A stretch of DNA of 64,000 nt from Martelella mediterranea (GTDB taxonomy: Bacteria > Pseudomonadota > Alphaproteobacteria > Rhizobiales > Rhizobiaceae), in the NCBI GenBank assembly GCA_003001975.1, contig PVUG01000005.1:62001-126000 (forward strand), read 5' to 3'. Below the pieces are notes generated by a model. It was not told the DNA's origin, did not search any database, and was given only the letters and a program-made list of their open reading frames with translations. A program made the position numbers and the translations under genes. Below, one piece after another: positions 18,915 through 30,308 of the stretch. Within the stretch, counting starts at the first letter, position 1. Every line of letters starts with the position of its first letter.

Positions 18915-20279
18915 CTAACGAAGGTTGAATTCCGGCGATGCCAGAACAAGCGTCATGGCGGCCGTCCGGTTCGGCGCCCGCTTCACAAGCGTTCCGGTGT
19001 TTTCGCTCAGCAATGGCCCAAGCGCTCGATTGGCGAAATCGACCGGCTCCTGATCTTTCCGGAACTTGTTGATCAGGTTCCGCGATACGACAATGCGGCC
19101 CGCCAACTGGTTGCCGTTGACCCAGCTTGCGCGGTTGCTTTCAAAACCCTCCGGGCTTGGCGGATCCCACACCGGCTGACCCAGCGTCTTCAGCAGATAG
19201 TTGACGGTTCCGCCGAGCTTTTCGTCACTGACAATCGTCTCGCCATCGACATTCAGGGCGCGCAGGCAGGAGACGACGTAGTCGAAAGGCAGTTTGATGT
19301 TTCGCGGTGGCATGGTGAAGGCGGCGGGGTCGGCCAGCATGGTCTCATAGACAGCCGAAAGATTGCCGCCTGTGCGGTTCCAGGTCTGCTCCATTGCGGA
19401 AACCAGTTCCGGCGAAGGGTCCTCGGAGAAGAAATAGGTCGCGAGTTTTCGGCTGATATACCGCGCTGTTTCCGGCCGGACGGAAAGATCGTCGAGGAAC
19501 CTGTTGATGTCCGCGATATCGCTCCGGTCCTGCCCGTAAACCTTGCCAAGGACCGAAAACGTGCCCGGCTCGGCGCGTTTGCCATCGAAGATCGTTTCCG
19601 CGCCCGGACGGTCGATCGTCAGACCCGTCATCAACAGGGAAGCTTGCCGCACATCGGTCTGCGTATAGCCGGAGCCGGCCCCGAGCGTGTGCAGTTCCAG
19701 AAGCTCGCGGCCATGGTTCTCGTTCAGGCCGCGCTTGCCGGCCCGGGCCGAGTGCGGACCGACGGAAAGCCACTGGTCAAGATAGAAGATCATCGCGGGA
19801 TGCAGGGTTGCCGATTTCAGAAGCGTGCTGAAATCGGCCGCCAGATTGGGGCGTATCGCCTCCACCTCAAAGAGCGGCGTAAACTGACGCATATCCTCGT
19901 TCTTGCGAAACGAGACCGAGAAATGGTCGGTCCAGAAGAAGGCAAGCCGTTCCTGAAACCCGTTCGGCGAAGTGACGGACTGGGCGATCCGCGCAATCGC
20001 GTCGCTACGGAACCGTCTTTCGTTTTCCTGACGGACGGTTTTAAGCGCCGCACGCAGATCTTCGCCTTCGAGATTCTTGCGCATGTCCCGTCGCTTCATG
20101 AATGTCGCGATTGCGCGCTGGCGGAGCTCCCCTGTCCCCTCAGGCGGGAACAACAGCGCCTCATCTTTCGCCGAGCGCAGTTGCTGCATGACCCCTTCCG
20201 GGCCACCGGGCGCGTCTTCGCCTGGACGAAGTCCATAGCCAAAACGCACCGCCGAGATAGCGGATTGTCTGGATGTCAT
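18915..20279 (-). CDS. DUF1800 family protein
   Basis: A 454-residue protein of the DUF1800 family, whose biochemistry is not established. Landmarks are [11 protein letters not shown] at the N-terminus, [13 protein letters not shown] near residue 112, [19 protein letters not shown] near 158, and the strongly conserved [17 protein letters not shown] near 185. I see no signal peptide of its own. It is the first gene of the pair with DUF1501 and diverges from uvrB over a 256-base region. Confidence 0.88.
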   Translation of the reverse strand: MTSRQSAISAVRFGYGLRPGEDAPGGPEGVMQQLRSAKDEALLFPPEGTGELRQRAIATFMKRRDMRKNLEGEDLRAALKTVRQENERRFRSDAIARIAQSVTSPNGFQERLAFFWTDHFSVSFRKNEDMRQFTPLFEVEAIRPNLAADFSTLLKSATLHPAMIFYLDQWLSVGPHSARAGKRGLNENHGRELLELHTLGAGSGYTQTDVRQASLLMTGLTIDRPGAETIFDGKRAEPGTFSVLGKVYGQDRSDIADINRFLDDLSVRPETARYISRKLATYFFSEDPSPELVSAMEQTWNRTGGNLSAVYETMLADPAAFTMPPRNIKLPFDYVVSCLRALNVDGETIVSDEKLGGTVNYLLKTLGQPVWDPPSPEGFESNRASWVNGNQLAGRIVVSRNLINKFRKDQEPVDFANRALGPLLSENTGTLVKRAPNRTAAMTLVLASPEFNLR

Positions 20280-20466
20280 CGTGTTTCACTGTATTGCGCG
20301 GTGGTCTATGCGGGACGCGGTCATCGGGCACATGAAAACAGACTTTCCACCAACCCGTCCTGCAGCTCGTATTAGAAAATACTTACATGAGAAATGTGGA
20401 AACAATACCGCAAGAATAGGTCCGTTTGAGGGCTCGTGGCCTGAACGGCGGATCGGCTGGACAACT

Positions 20467-20481
20467 GTTCCTTTTTTGTTC
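20467..20481 (+). promoter_or_regulatory. LexA box upstream of uvrB
   Basis: A perfect GTTC-N7-GTTC direct repeat, the LexA operator consensus known from alphaproteobacteria, centred about 60 bases before the uvrB start. It is 186 bases from the divergent DUF1800 start. This predicts SOS control of uvrB. Confidence 0.82.
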
Positions 20482-20535
20482 ACTTTCTGCGCTCCCGCCC
20501 TTTTCTTTTATCCTGACTCGCTCCATATTCGCGGC

Positions 20536-23310
<2,775 letters not shown>

Positions 23311-23397
23311 ACCTTATCCATTACTACATTTTATAGTTGTGATATGCAAAGTATACATTTATATTTTGCGTCAACGCAACGTAAAATGGCCTGTAAA

Positions 23398-24066
23398 ATG
23401 ACCGACGTTCATGATGAGTGCATTAGGAAATACTTAAAAAATTCTTTCTTAAATGCACAGGAAGGCAATGAACCTTACCGGTACTGGCTGGCAAAGGACA
23501 TGTTTCCGGAAACACTTCTTTCCGATTTGCAAAAACTTGATTTTCCGCGTCGCGAGCATGAAGGGCCATCGGGCACGCGGGAGGTTCACAACAAGAGCCG
23601 GCATTATTTCGACCGGGAAAACAGGGCAAAGTATGGCAGTTGCGCGGCGGTTGCGGCGGCCTTCCAGTCGCCCGACATCGCCGGCCTGATCCAGCGAACT
23701 TTCGGTACCAATATCGAGGGGGCGAACCTCAGGATCGAATACGCTCAGGACATGGATGGCTTCTGGCTGGAGCCGCATACTGATATCGGCGTGAAGCTGT
23801 TTACCCTGCTGATCTATCTTTCCGACGGACCGGGACATGAAGAGCTCGGAACCGATATCTATGCCTCCAAGGATGAGCATGTCGGCCGCTCGCCTTTCGG
23901 CCCGAATCTGGCGATGGCCTTTGTGCCCGCCGACAATACCTGGCACGGATTTCAGCGACGTCCGATCGAAGGCGTGCGCAAATCCCTGATCATCAACTAT
24001 GTGGCTCCCGAATGGCGGGCGCGCGAGCAACTCGCCTTCCCCGATGATCCGATCAGGATCGCCTGA
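23398..24066 (+). CDS. 2-oxoglutarate/Fe(II)-dependent oxygenase family protein
   Basis: About 222 residues with a double-stranded beta-helix signature: the iron ligands fit His-x-Asp in LEPHTDIGVKLF near residue 123 and a distal His in NTWHGFQRRP near 180, with an Arg in VRKSLIINYV suited to bind 2-oxoglutarate. The substrate cannot be told; sugar- or small-molecule hydroxylation is possible. The start is uncertain: ATGs at 23344, 23386 and 23398 all lack a good ribosome site, and the 5' stretch is AT-rich. The stop touches the stop of the opposing ELM1-like gene with no base between. Confidence 0.72.
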   Translation: MTDVHDECIRKYLKNSFLNAQEGNEPYRYWLAKDMFPETLLSDLQKLDFPRREHEGPSGTREVHNKSRHYFDRENRAKYGSCAAVAAAFQSPDIAGLIQRTFGTNIEGANLRIEYAQDMDGFWLEPHTDIGVKLFTLLIYLSDGPGHEELGTDIYASKDEHVGRSPFGPNLAMAFVPADNTWHGFQRRPIEGVRKSLIINYVAPEWRAREQLAFPDDPIRIA

Positions 24067-25026
24067 TTATCCGGGCTTTTGATCACGCGCGGCAAGCCCG
24101 CGCAAAATCGCCTCCGCAATCGTCTGCGTGGCATCCACCGGCTGATAGTCGTAGGGCGCGAGCGGCCCGTCGAACGGCCGAGTCAGGCCGGTTTCCTCCA
24201 GCCGTTTCAGAAAGCCCGCCAGCTTCGGATTGAGGTAATGGGGCACAAGCGGAAACACCGGTTTGCCGGTGGACAAGGCTTCGCTGACCATATTGTGGGA
24301 ATCGCCGGTCACGGCGAGCATGTCGCAAAAACCGAGCAGCGCGCGGTAGGGATTTTGGTCTTCCGGCGACCAGATCCAGTGCGGAAAGCCGGAAAGCCGC
24401 GCGCGCAGCGCCGTCATCACCGTCTCCGGGGTCCGCCGCGACTGCGTGACGATGATGCTGCCGACCTTGCTTCTGGCGTGGTCGATCTGCGCCAGAAAAC
24501 GGTTCAGCGCGGCATTTTCATCGCGCGCACCGGAGAGCGGATTGCCGATCAGAAATCCGAGTCTCGGGCTCGGCAGGCTTTCCCATTCCGCCGGGCGTTC
24601 GGCCACCGCAGCGGCGAGCGCTTCTTCGGTCAGCGGATGCGGGCCGGTATCGGTGACCAGCACATTGTCGGCGCGAAGCCGGTCATGGCGCGGCACCCAG
24701 ATCAGATCGGCCGCCGCGGCGCCGATCCGCGGGTCTTTCAGAAACACGGTGAAGGTCTTGCCGCCGGACGCCTTCTTCACGGCCTTCAGGTAAGGCACCA
24801 TGCGCCGTCCGCTGGCAATCGCAACATCGGGGAAAGGCGGCGCGATCGGGCTTCCGGGCTGCCCCGGCCGGTGTTTCAGGGGAACAGGCCCATGCGGCAT
24901 CCACCATTCCCAGGGCTTTCCGGGCAGGATCACCTTTTCCTCGGGATCCTCCCCGAGACGTAAAGCCACACCGAGACACTGCACCCGGTCGCCGATCTTC
25001 CCGTCCGTCAAAATCCAGATTCGCAA
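24067..25026 (-). CDS. mitochondrial fission ELM1 family protein
   Basis: A 319-residue protein of the ELM1/DUF1022 family, common in alphaproteobacteria and related to the plant ELM1 protein. Its fold resembles glycosyltransferases; landmarks are WILTDGKIGDRVQCLGVA at the N-terminus, ASGRRMVPYLKAVKK near 71, VTQSRRTPETV near 197, and LAVTGDSHNMVSEALSTGKPV near 240, which resembles a nucleotide-sugar site. No signal peptide is visible. The true reaction is unknown. Confidence 0.82.
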   Translation of the reverse strand: MRIWILTDGKIGDRVQCLGVALRLGEDPEEKVILPGKPWEWWMPHGPVPLKHRPGQPGSPIAPPFPDVAIASGRRMVPYLKAVKKASGGKTFTVFLKDPRIGAAAADLIWVPRHDRLRADNVLVTDTGPHPLTEEALAAAVAERPAEWESLPSPRLGFLIGNPLSGARDENAALNRFLAQIDHARSKVGSIIVTQSRRTPETVMTALRARLSGFPHWIWSPEDQNPYRALLGFCDMLAVTGDSHNMVSEALSTGKPVFPLVPHYLNPKLAGFLKRLEETGLTRPFDGPLAPYDYQPVDATQTIAEAILRGLAARDQKPG

Positions 25027-25101
25027 GACTAGCCCTTTGCCTTCACGTCACACCGCACGCCGAAACGCTGTTATTGCTTGTGACGCCATCGGCCTAGACA
25101 G

Positions 25102-25323
25102 TCAACGGTGTGCGTTCTCCGATACCGACGGCATGGGCATATCGCCCGCCCCCTTCACATGAACACTTTCACAAGCGCTGAAAAGCGCAGCTGCCGTGTC
25201 GCTGTACCCCAGACGGATCGCAACCGATACGGCAGTCTCTATCAGATCCAGAAGATGTTTTTCATCCTCGTTTCCGAAGGCCTGATGTTCTTCAAAAACA
25301 ATATTTGTAGCCATGGTCTGCAT
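25102..25323 (-). CDS. small hypothetical protein
   Basis: A 73-residue protein with no family I recognise. The start MQTMATNIVFEE is preceded by GGAGGGAATC, a good ribosome site, and the composition (acidic, helical: EDEKHLLDLIETAVSVAIRLGYSDTA) looks like a real soluble protein. It lies upstream of and in line with the ELM1-like gene, 75 bases away. Confidence 0.55.
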   Translation of the reverse strand: MQTMATNIVFEEHQAFGNEDEKHLLDLIETAVSVAIRLGYSDTAAALFSACESVHVKGAGDMPMPSVSENAHR

Positions 25324-25450
25324 GATTCCCTCCATGTGTTTGCCGCCTTGTCGTTTGTCGCACCCCGTTTCAGACAGTCAGCCTGACCTGAATTCCGGTC
25401 GGTCGCGAACATCCATCACTGCGCTTTCAAGCTGTCTGCCTCTGCGCATA

Positions 25451-25780
25451 TCAGACGGGACAGACAGCGCTATCATTTCCTTCTTGCCCATTCATCGCAC
25501 CGGCCACTATCAGCGACAGCAATATCGGTAGATTGACCCGGTCCGGTATTTCGAATGACTGGAAAAACTTCATTGCCGCGTAGAATACGCCCGACCATCC
25601 GGCTGCTCCCCGGAGATCGGAAAACGATTGCGCGGCGCTTGCAACATTTCGGCCCAGCGCAGGCACATCAACCGACAAAGACCATATATCTTCACAAATC
25701 CGATCGGCATTCCGCAGACCTGAACCTGCGCATTTACCGATACCGGAGAGGACTTTGTGTTGATTGTCAAAGCTGTGCAA
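25451..25780 (-). CDS. possible small hypothetical protein
   Basis: A 109-residue frame starting at a TTG, with a moderate AAGTGAGCC upstream. The C-terminal part contains a plausible membrane helix (LPILLSLIVAGAM). No family recognised, and the surrounding kilobase is poor in coding signal, so this may be chance. Confidence 0.25.
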   Translation of the reverse strand: MHSFDNQHKVLSGIGKCAGSGLRNADRICEDIWSLSVDVPALGRNVASAAQSFSDLRGAAGWSGVFYAAMKFFQSFEIPDRVNLPILLSLIVAGAMNGQEGNDSAVCPV

Positions 25781-26329
25781 GGCTCACTTCTCACAACTCG
25801 ACCCAAAATTTCAGATTTCTTTATTATTGTTAAATATCAAAATAACACTTCCACCGAAAGCTGTCCATGCTCACAAAGTTCAATCGGCAACAAAAGAATA
25901 GTGTGTTCAAGCAAGGTTTAATTGACATCACCCCTAGTAGATTCATAAATTACATTTACAACCTATTGTAAGTTTTGCGCCGTTTCAGTTCGTCAATCAA
26001 AACACCGTCACGACTGGTCAAGCCACTGAAAATCATGACGTTCCTGGCATACTCTTTATTTTTCTTAAGCGTTTGGAACGCTCATTGGCCATGTTGCTGG
26101 ATAACAGGTTACACGATGCTAAACGTAAGCATGAACGTACAAAACGGCGTCATACTTCCCCTGAATAAACCCGACAGGATGCCAGGCGTCAGGTTCGGCA
26201 TCACTCACGACAATCGGGAAACGAAACACGCTGCCTTGCCTGCGGCCGCGCCTGCTGCCGTCAGCTTGACAAATGCCCCGTTTCAAATATGACGACCCGC
26301 TCACATTGGAACGCGACATCAATACAGTC
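25781..26329. other. AT-rich, gene-poor intergenic region
   Basis: About 550 bases with A+T-rich blocks near 25815-25850 and 25915-25975, against the GC-rich norm. I found no frame with a good ribosome site or family match. It may carry promoters for the DUF4031 gene, or be a remnant of something lost. Confidence 0.4.
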
Positions 26330-26581
26330 ATGGCAGTCTACGTCGATGATATGAAATGGCCCTTCAAGGGCATGGTGATGTGCCACATGCTGGCCGATAC
26401 CAGCGCGGAACTGCACGCCATGGCCGACCTTCTGGGTATGGAACGCCGATGGGTCCAGTATCCGGGCACCGCGAAGGAACATTACGATATCCCGATGTCC
26501 CGGCGCGTGGTTGCCGTTGAAGCCGGTGCAGTCGAGGTCAGCTGGCGCTTCATGGTCGGGCTGATCCGCAGCCGGCGCTGA
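26330..26581 (+). CDS. DUF4031 domain protein
   Basis: An 83-residue protein. The start MAVYVDDMKWPFKG matches the usual family N-terminus; a frame from 26273 would add 19 residues. Conserved DUF4031 features are YVDDM near the start, MCHMLADTSAELHAMADLLG in the middle, and HYDIPMSRRVVAVEAGAVEV near the end. Function is unknown. It faces recJ tail to tail with 12 bases between stops. Confidence 0.8.
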   Translation: MAVYVDDMKWPFKGMVMCHMLADTSAELHAMADLLGMERRWVQYPGTAKEHYDIPMSRRVVAVEAGAVEVSWRFMVGLIRSRR

Positions 26582-26593
26582 CGGCGAGCGCCG

Positions 26594-28408
26594 TCAGGCA
26601 GGCTCGGCAGCGTCAATGATCCTCAGTTGCACCCGTCGCCGGCCCTGCCAGTAATCGCCGGACAGCGAGCCTGCGACATTGAGCCTGCGGCCGCGCGAAG
26701 CAAGCAGCATCTCGCCAAGCGGCTTGTCGGCAGCGCGGAAGGCAATGCCATCGAGATGCGCGCCGTCCGCACTTTCCAGTGTCACCTTCACATGGCCGCC
26801 AGTGCCGATCACCCGGGCATCGCGAAGCTTGTGGTCGGGCACGGCGAAGACCGGCTGCGGATGGCCCGAGCCATAGGGGCCGGCGGCCTCCAGCCGGTCG
26901 ATCAGATCGAGCGTGGCGCCGGAGGCATTCAGCGCACCATCGATTTTCAGCACGGCATCGGCAGAAAGGGCTTCGACGGCGTCGCGGGCGTGTTCTTCGA
27001 AAAAGGCGCGCAACGTCGAAAGCTTTTCGCGGCGCACGGTCAACCCCGCGGCCATGGCGTGTCCACCGCCCTTGATCAAAATCCCTTCTTCCACCGCAGC
27101 ACGCACCATGCGCCCGAGATCGAAACCGGCAATCGAGCGGCCGGAGCCGGTCCCCCTGCCATTGGCATCGAAGGCAATGGCAAAGGCCGGACGCGCAAAC
27201 CGGTCCTTCAGCCGCGAGGCCAGAAGCCCGACAATGCCCGGGTGCCAGCCCTCGCGTGCCGTCACGATCACGCCGATGCCCGCACCGGTCCCGAATTCGG
27301 TGATGGCGTCGGCTTCCGCCTCTTCCAGCATGGCAGCCTCGATCGCCTGCCGTTCGCGGTTCAACTGATCCAGTCTTTCGGCAATTGCCTCGGCCTCCTC
27401 GGTATCGTCCACCGTCAAAAGCCGGCTGCCGAGCGCGGCATCGCCGATGCGCCCGCCGGCATTAATCCGCGGCCCGATCAGGAATCCGAGATGATAGGGG
27501 GTGACGGGACCGGCGAGCCCGGCGCGCTTGAAGAGAGCCGAAAGACCGGGATTGGAAAGTGCGCGGGCCACGATCAGCCCCTTGACCACATAGGCCCGGT
27601 TCAACCCTTTGAGCGGCACCACATCGCACACGGTGGCAAGCGCCACGATGTCCAGCCATGACAGCAGGTCAATCCGCCCTGCCCGCATGTCGCCGGCCTG
27701 GCGCAGCGCGCGCAATGTCGCGACAAGCACGAGGAACACAACGCCGGCAGCACACAAATGCCCCTGACCGGAAAGATCGTCCTCCCTGTTGGGATTGACC
27801 AGCGCCGTGCATTCGGGAAGATCGACACCGACCTGATGGTGGTCGATGACCACCACATCGATCCCGCGTGAACGGGCAACCGCCAGGGATTCGTGGCTGG
27901 TCGAGCCGCAGTCCACCGTCACGATCAGCCCGGCGCCGCCGTCGATCAATGCGCCGATTGCCTGCGGATTGGGCCCGTAGCCTTCAAAAATACGGTCGGG
28001 AATGTAGATTTCCGCGTCGAGGCCGAGGGTGCGCAGAAACCGGTAGAGCAGCGCCGAGGAACAGGCGCCGTCAACATCGTAATCCCCGAATATCGCGACC
28101 TTCTCTCCATCCCTGACAGCCTGCAGCAGACGCGATGCGGCCTGTTCACAATCGGTCAGTGTGTGGGGGTCCGGCATCAGCTGCCGCAAGGACGGTTCGA
28201 GAAATTCTGCAGCCTCGTCGACGGATACGTCGCGACCGGCCAGAACCCGCGCAATCAGTTCGGAAATGCCATGGCTCTGCGCCATGGCAAGCGCGCGATT
28301 TTCACTGGCCGCGCCCAGTCGCGGCACCCAGCGCAGAGCGCGCGCAGAATGCTCGACGCCCAGAAAGGCACGTTGCTTCACTTTCCGGCTGGCGGGATTT
28401 TCCGTCAT
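26594..28408 (-). CDS. recJ: single-stranded-DNA-specific exonuclease RecJ
   Basis: A 5'-3' exonuclease for recombination and mismatch repair. The 604 residues are of normal length and hold the DHH-phosphoesterase motifs in order: IFGDYDVDGACS near residue 105, VTVDCGSTSHES near 165, VIDHHQVG near 188, and GRINAGGRIGDA near 312, then the DHHA1-type GGGHAMAAG near 447 and an OB-like C-terminal domain. The metal-binding aspartates and histidines are intact. Confidence 0.96.
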   Translation of the reverse strand: MTENPASRKVKQRAFLGVEHSARALRWVPRLGAASENRALAMAQSHGISELIARVLAGRDVSVDEAAEFLEPSLRQLMPDPHTLTDCEQAASRLLQAVRDGEKVAIFGDYDVDGACSSALLYRFLRTLGLDAEIYIPDRIFEGYGPNPQAIGALIDGGAGLIVTVDCGSTSHESLAVARSRGIDVVVIDHHQVGVDLPECTALVNPNREDDLSGQGHLCAAGVVFLVLVATLRALRQAGDMRAGRIDLLSWLDIVALATVCDVVPLKGLNRAYVVKGLIVARALSNPGLSALFKRAGLAGPVTPYHLGFLIGPRINAGGRIGDAALGSRLLTVDDTEEAEAIAERLDQLNRERQAIEAAMLEEAEADAITEFGTGAGIGVIVTAREGWHPGIVGLLASRLKDRFARPAFAIAFDANGRGTGSGRSIAGFDLGRMVRAAVEEGILIKGGGHAMAAGLTVRREKLSTLRAFFEEHARDAVEALSADAVLKIDGALNASGATLDLIDRLEAAGPYGSGHPQPVFAVPDHKLRDARVIGTGGHVKVTLESADGAHLDGIAFRAADKPLGEMLLASRGRRLNVAGSLSGDYWQGRRRVQLRIIDAAEPA

Positions 28409-28533
28409 CAGATCTCGCTTTACAAGGACGTCTCCTCACCCCTGTTTAGCGTCAATCGGGCACCGATGTCATGATCTAAGTTTCGCCGCCCCGCCACACA
28501 TCCCGCAAAGTGGCTCACCAGGGCCGGCTGCCC

Positions 28534-28710
28534 TCATATCACCGTCACCAGAAGCAATGCCAATCCGGTCCAGAATGCCAATCCCAACAGCACAATCGCC
28601 GCGAGCCCCGGGCTTTTGCGACGAACACGCGGCGTCCGCTCATCGGCATTCCTGCTGTCTGCACGATTGCCCGGCTCGCCGTAAGCTCTGATGACACTGT
28701 CAATCTTCAT
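28534..28710 (-). CDS. small single-pass membrane protein
   Basis: A 58-residue protein beginning MKIDSVIRAYGEP, with AGGGGATGC upstream. A basic segment (RTPRVRRKSP) precedes one C-terminal membrane helix (GLAAIVLLGLAFWTGLALLLV). No family recognised. It lies between hom and recJ in the same direction. Confidence 0.5.
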   Translation of the reverse strand: MKIDSVIRAYGEPGNRADSRNADERTPRVRRKSPGLAAIVLLGLAFWTGLALLLVTVI

Positions 28711-28852
28711 CCCGCATCCCCTGATTGCCGACCGGTTCTCCGAACCTGTTGCGGAGACCGGCAAGACGTCTAGGGCGGTGCGACTGAACCCACCATGAAC
28801 GGTTGCAATCAGGCCCGCGCGATCACACGAGCCTGCCGCAAAATCCGTCGTA

Positions 28853-30166
28853 TCAGGGCTTTTCGATGCGAATCACCTGAGGTTTGCCGACGATGTAGCC
28901 GTCGCTTTCCATTGACGACACGGCGTTGCGCACGGAAAGCTCAGTGGTTGCATGGGTGACCATGATGATGGTCTTTGTCGGGGCTTCGTCGCTGCCATTG
29001 GTCGAATGCTGGACAATCGATTCCAGTGATATCTGGTTGTCGGCCATTCTGCGGGCAATCGCGGCAATCACGCCGATGCGGTCGGCCACACGCAGGCGGA
29101 TGAAATAGCCGCCTTCGTGGCTGCGCATGCGTGCACGCCTGTATGGTTCGAGCGATTTCGCCGGACGTCCCAGTGCGGCGACCGTCTGCGTACCCGGACG
29201 CGACTTGGCGATATCGGCAACATCGCCGAGCACGGCAGAGGCCGTGGCGTCGCCGCCGGCGCCGGGGCCGACCATCAGCAGATCGCCGAGAATATCGGAT
29301 TCGATGGCAACGGCATTGGTCACGCCATCAACCTGGGCGATGACGGTGTCATGCGGCACCATGGTCGGGTGCACGCGCTGTTCGATGCCGCCCTCGGTGC
29401 GCTGGGCAACGCCCAGCAACTTGATGCGATAGCCGAGTTCGGAAGCCGCGCGGATATCCTCCTGGGTGATGTTGGAAATCCCCTCCAGATAGATATCGTC
29501 GCAGGAAATCTCGCAGCCAAAGGCGAGCGCGGTCATGATGGCGAGTTTATGGGCCGTATCATTGCCCTCGATATCGAAGGTCGGATCGGCCTCGGCATAG
29601 CCCAGGCGCTGCGCCTCCTTCAGGCAATCCTCGAAGGAAAGCCCCTCCTTTTCCATCCGGGTCAGGATGTAGTTGCAGGTGCCGTTCATGATGCCGTAAA
29701 CGCGCGAAATCGTGTTGCCGGTCAGCGATTCGCGCATTGCCTTGATGACCGGAATACCGCCGGCGACGGCCGCCTCGAAATTCAGCAGCAGGCCCTTTTC
29801 TTCGGCCGCGGCCGCCAGTTCCACGCCGCTTTCGGCCAGAAGCGCCTTGTTGGCCGTCACCACATGAAGACCACGCTCGAGTGCTGCCTCCACAGCCGCA
29901 CGCGCCGCACCTTCAGCGCCGCCGATCAATTCGACCAGAACGTCGATATCGGCGTTTTTCGCCATTGTGACGGGATCGTCGAACCATGTGACGCCGGACA
30001 GGTCGAGCCCGCGATCCTTGTCCCGGTTGCGGGCCGAAACAGCCGTGATTTCGATGGCGCGCCCGCAGGAAACCGCAAGGCTCTCCTGCCGGTCGTGAAT
30101 GATACGCACAAGCGAGGCGCCGACGGTCCCGAGACCGGCGACGCCGATTTTCAAGGCATCTGCCAT
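28853..30166 (-). CDS. hom: homoserine dehydrogenase
   Basis: Reduces aspartate semialdehyde to homoserine on the way to threonine and methionine. The 437 residues have a Rossmann start (VAGLGTVGASLVRII), VTANKALLAESG near residue 103, the catalytic-domain signature near 175-215 (GTCNYILTRM, GYAEADPTFDIEG) and a C-terminal ACT domain (YFIRLRVADRIGVIAAIA, near 350) that usually senses threonine. TAGGAA precedes the ATG. The upstream aminotransferase gene is 142 bases away in the same direction. Confidence 0.96.
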   Translation of the reverse strand: MADALKIGVAGLGTVGASLVRIIHDRQESLAVSCGRAIEITAVSARNRDKDRGLDLSGVTWFDDPVTMAKNADIDVLVELIGGAEGAARAAVEAALERGLHVVTANKALLAESGVELAAAAEEKGLLLNFEAAVAGGIPVIKAMRESLTGNTISRVYGIMNGTCNYILTRMEKEGLSFEDCLKEAQRLGYAEADPTFDIEGNDTAHKLAIMTALAFGCEISCDDIYLEGISNITQEDIRAASELGYRIKLLGVAQRTEGGIEQRVHPTMVPHDTVIAQVDGVTNAVAIESDILGDLLMVGPGAGGDATASAVLGDVADIAKSRPGTQTVAALGRPAKSLEPYRRARMRSHEGGYFIRLRVADRIGVIAAIARRMADNQISLESIVQHSTNGSDEAPTKTIIMVTHATTELSVRNAVSSMESDGYIVGKPQVIRIEKP

Positions 30167-30308
30167 GGGGTATTCCTAGTGGCCCAGATTTCAACGTCGG
30201 GCGCGCAATTGCACGCCCGCGCCTCATTTAGATCGTTTCATCGCGAAATGAAACATCGGGCCGTGGAATTTTGGCGCGGCGCGCCACAGGCCCGCCCCGC
30301 CTTGGCCC

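Noticed and set aside
25975-26292. A 105-codon plus-strand frame with one hydrophobic stretch
   Set aside because: TTG start without ribosome site, inside the low-coding AT-rich region, and overlapping the likely DUF4031 leader.
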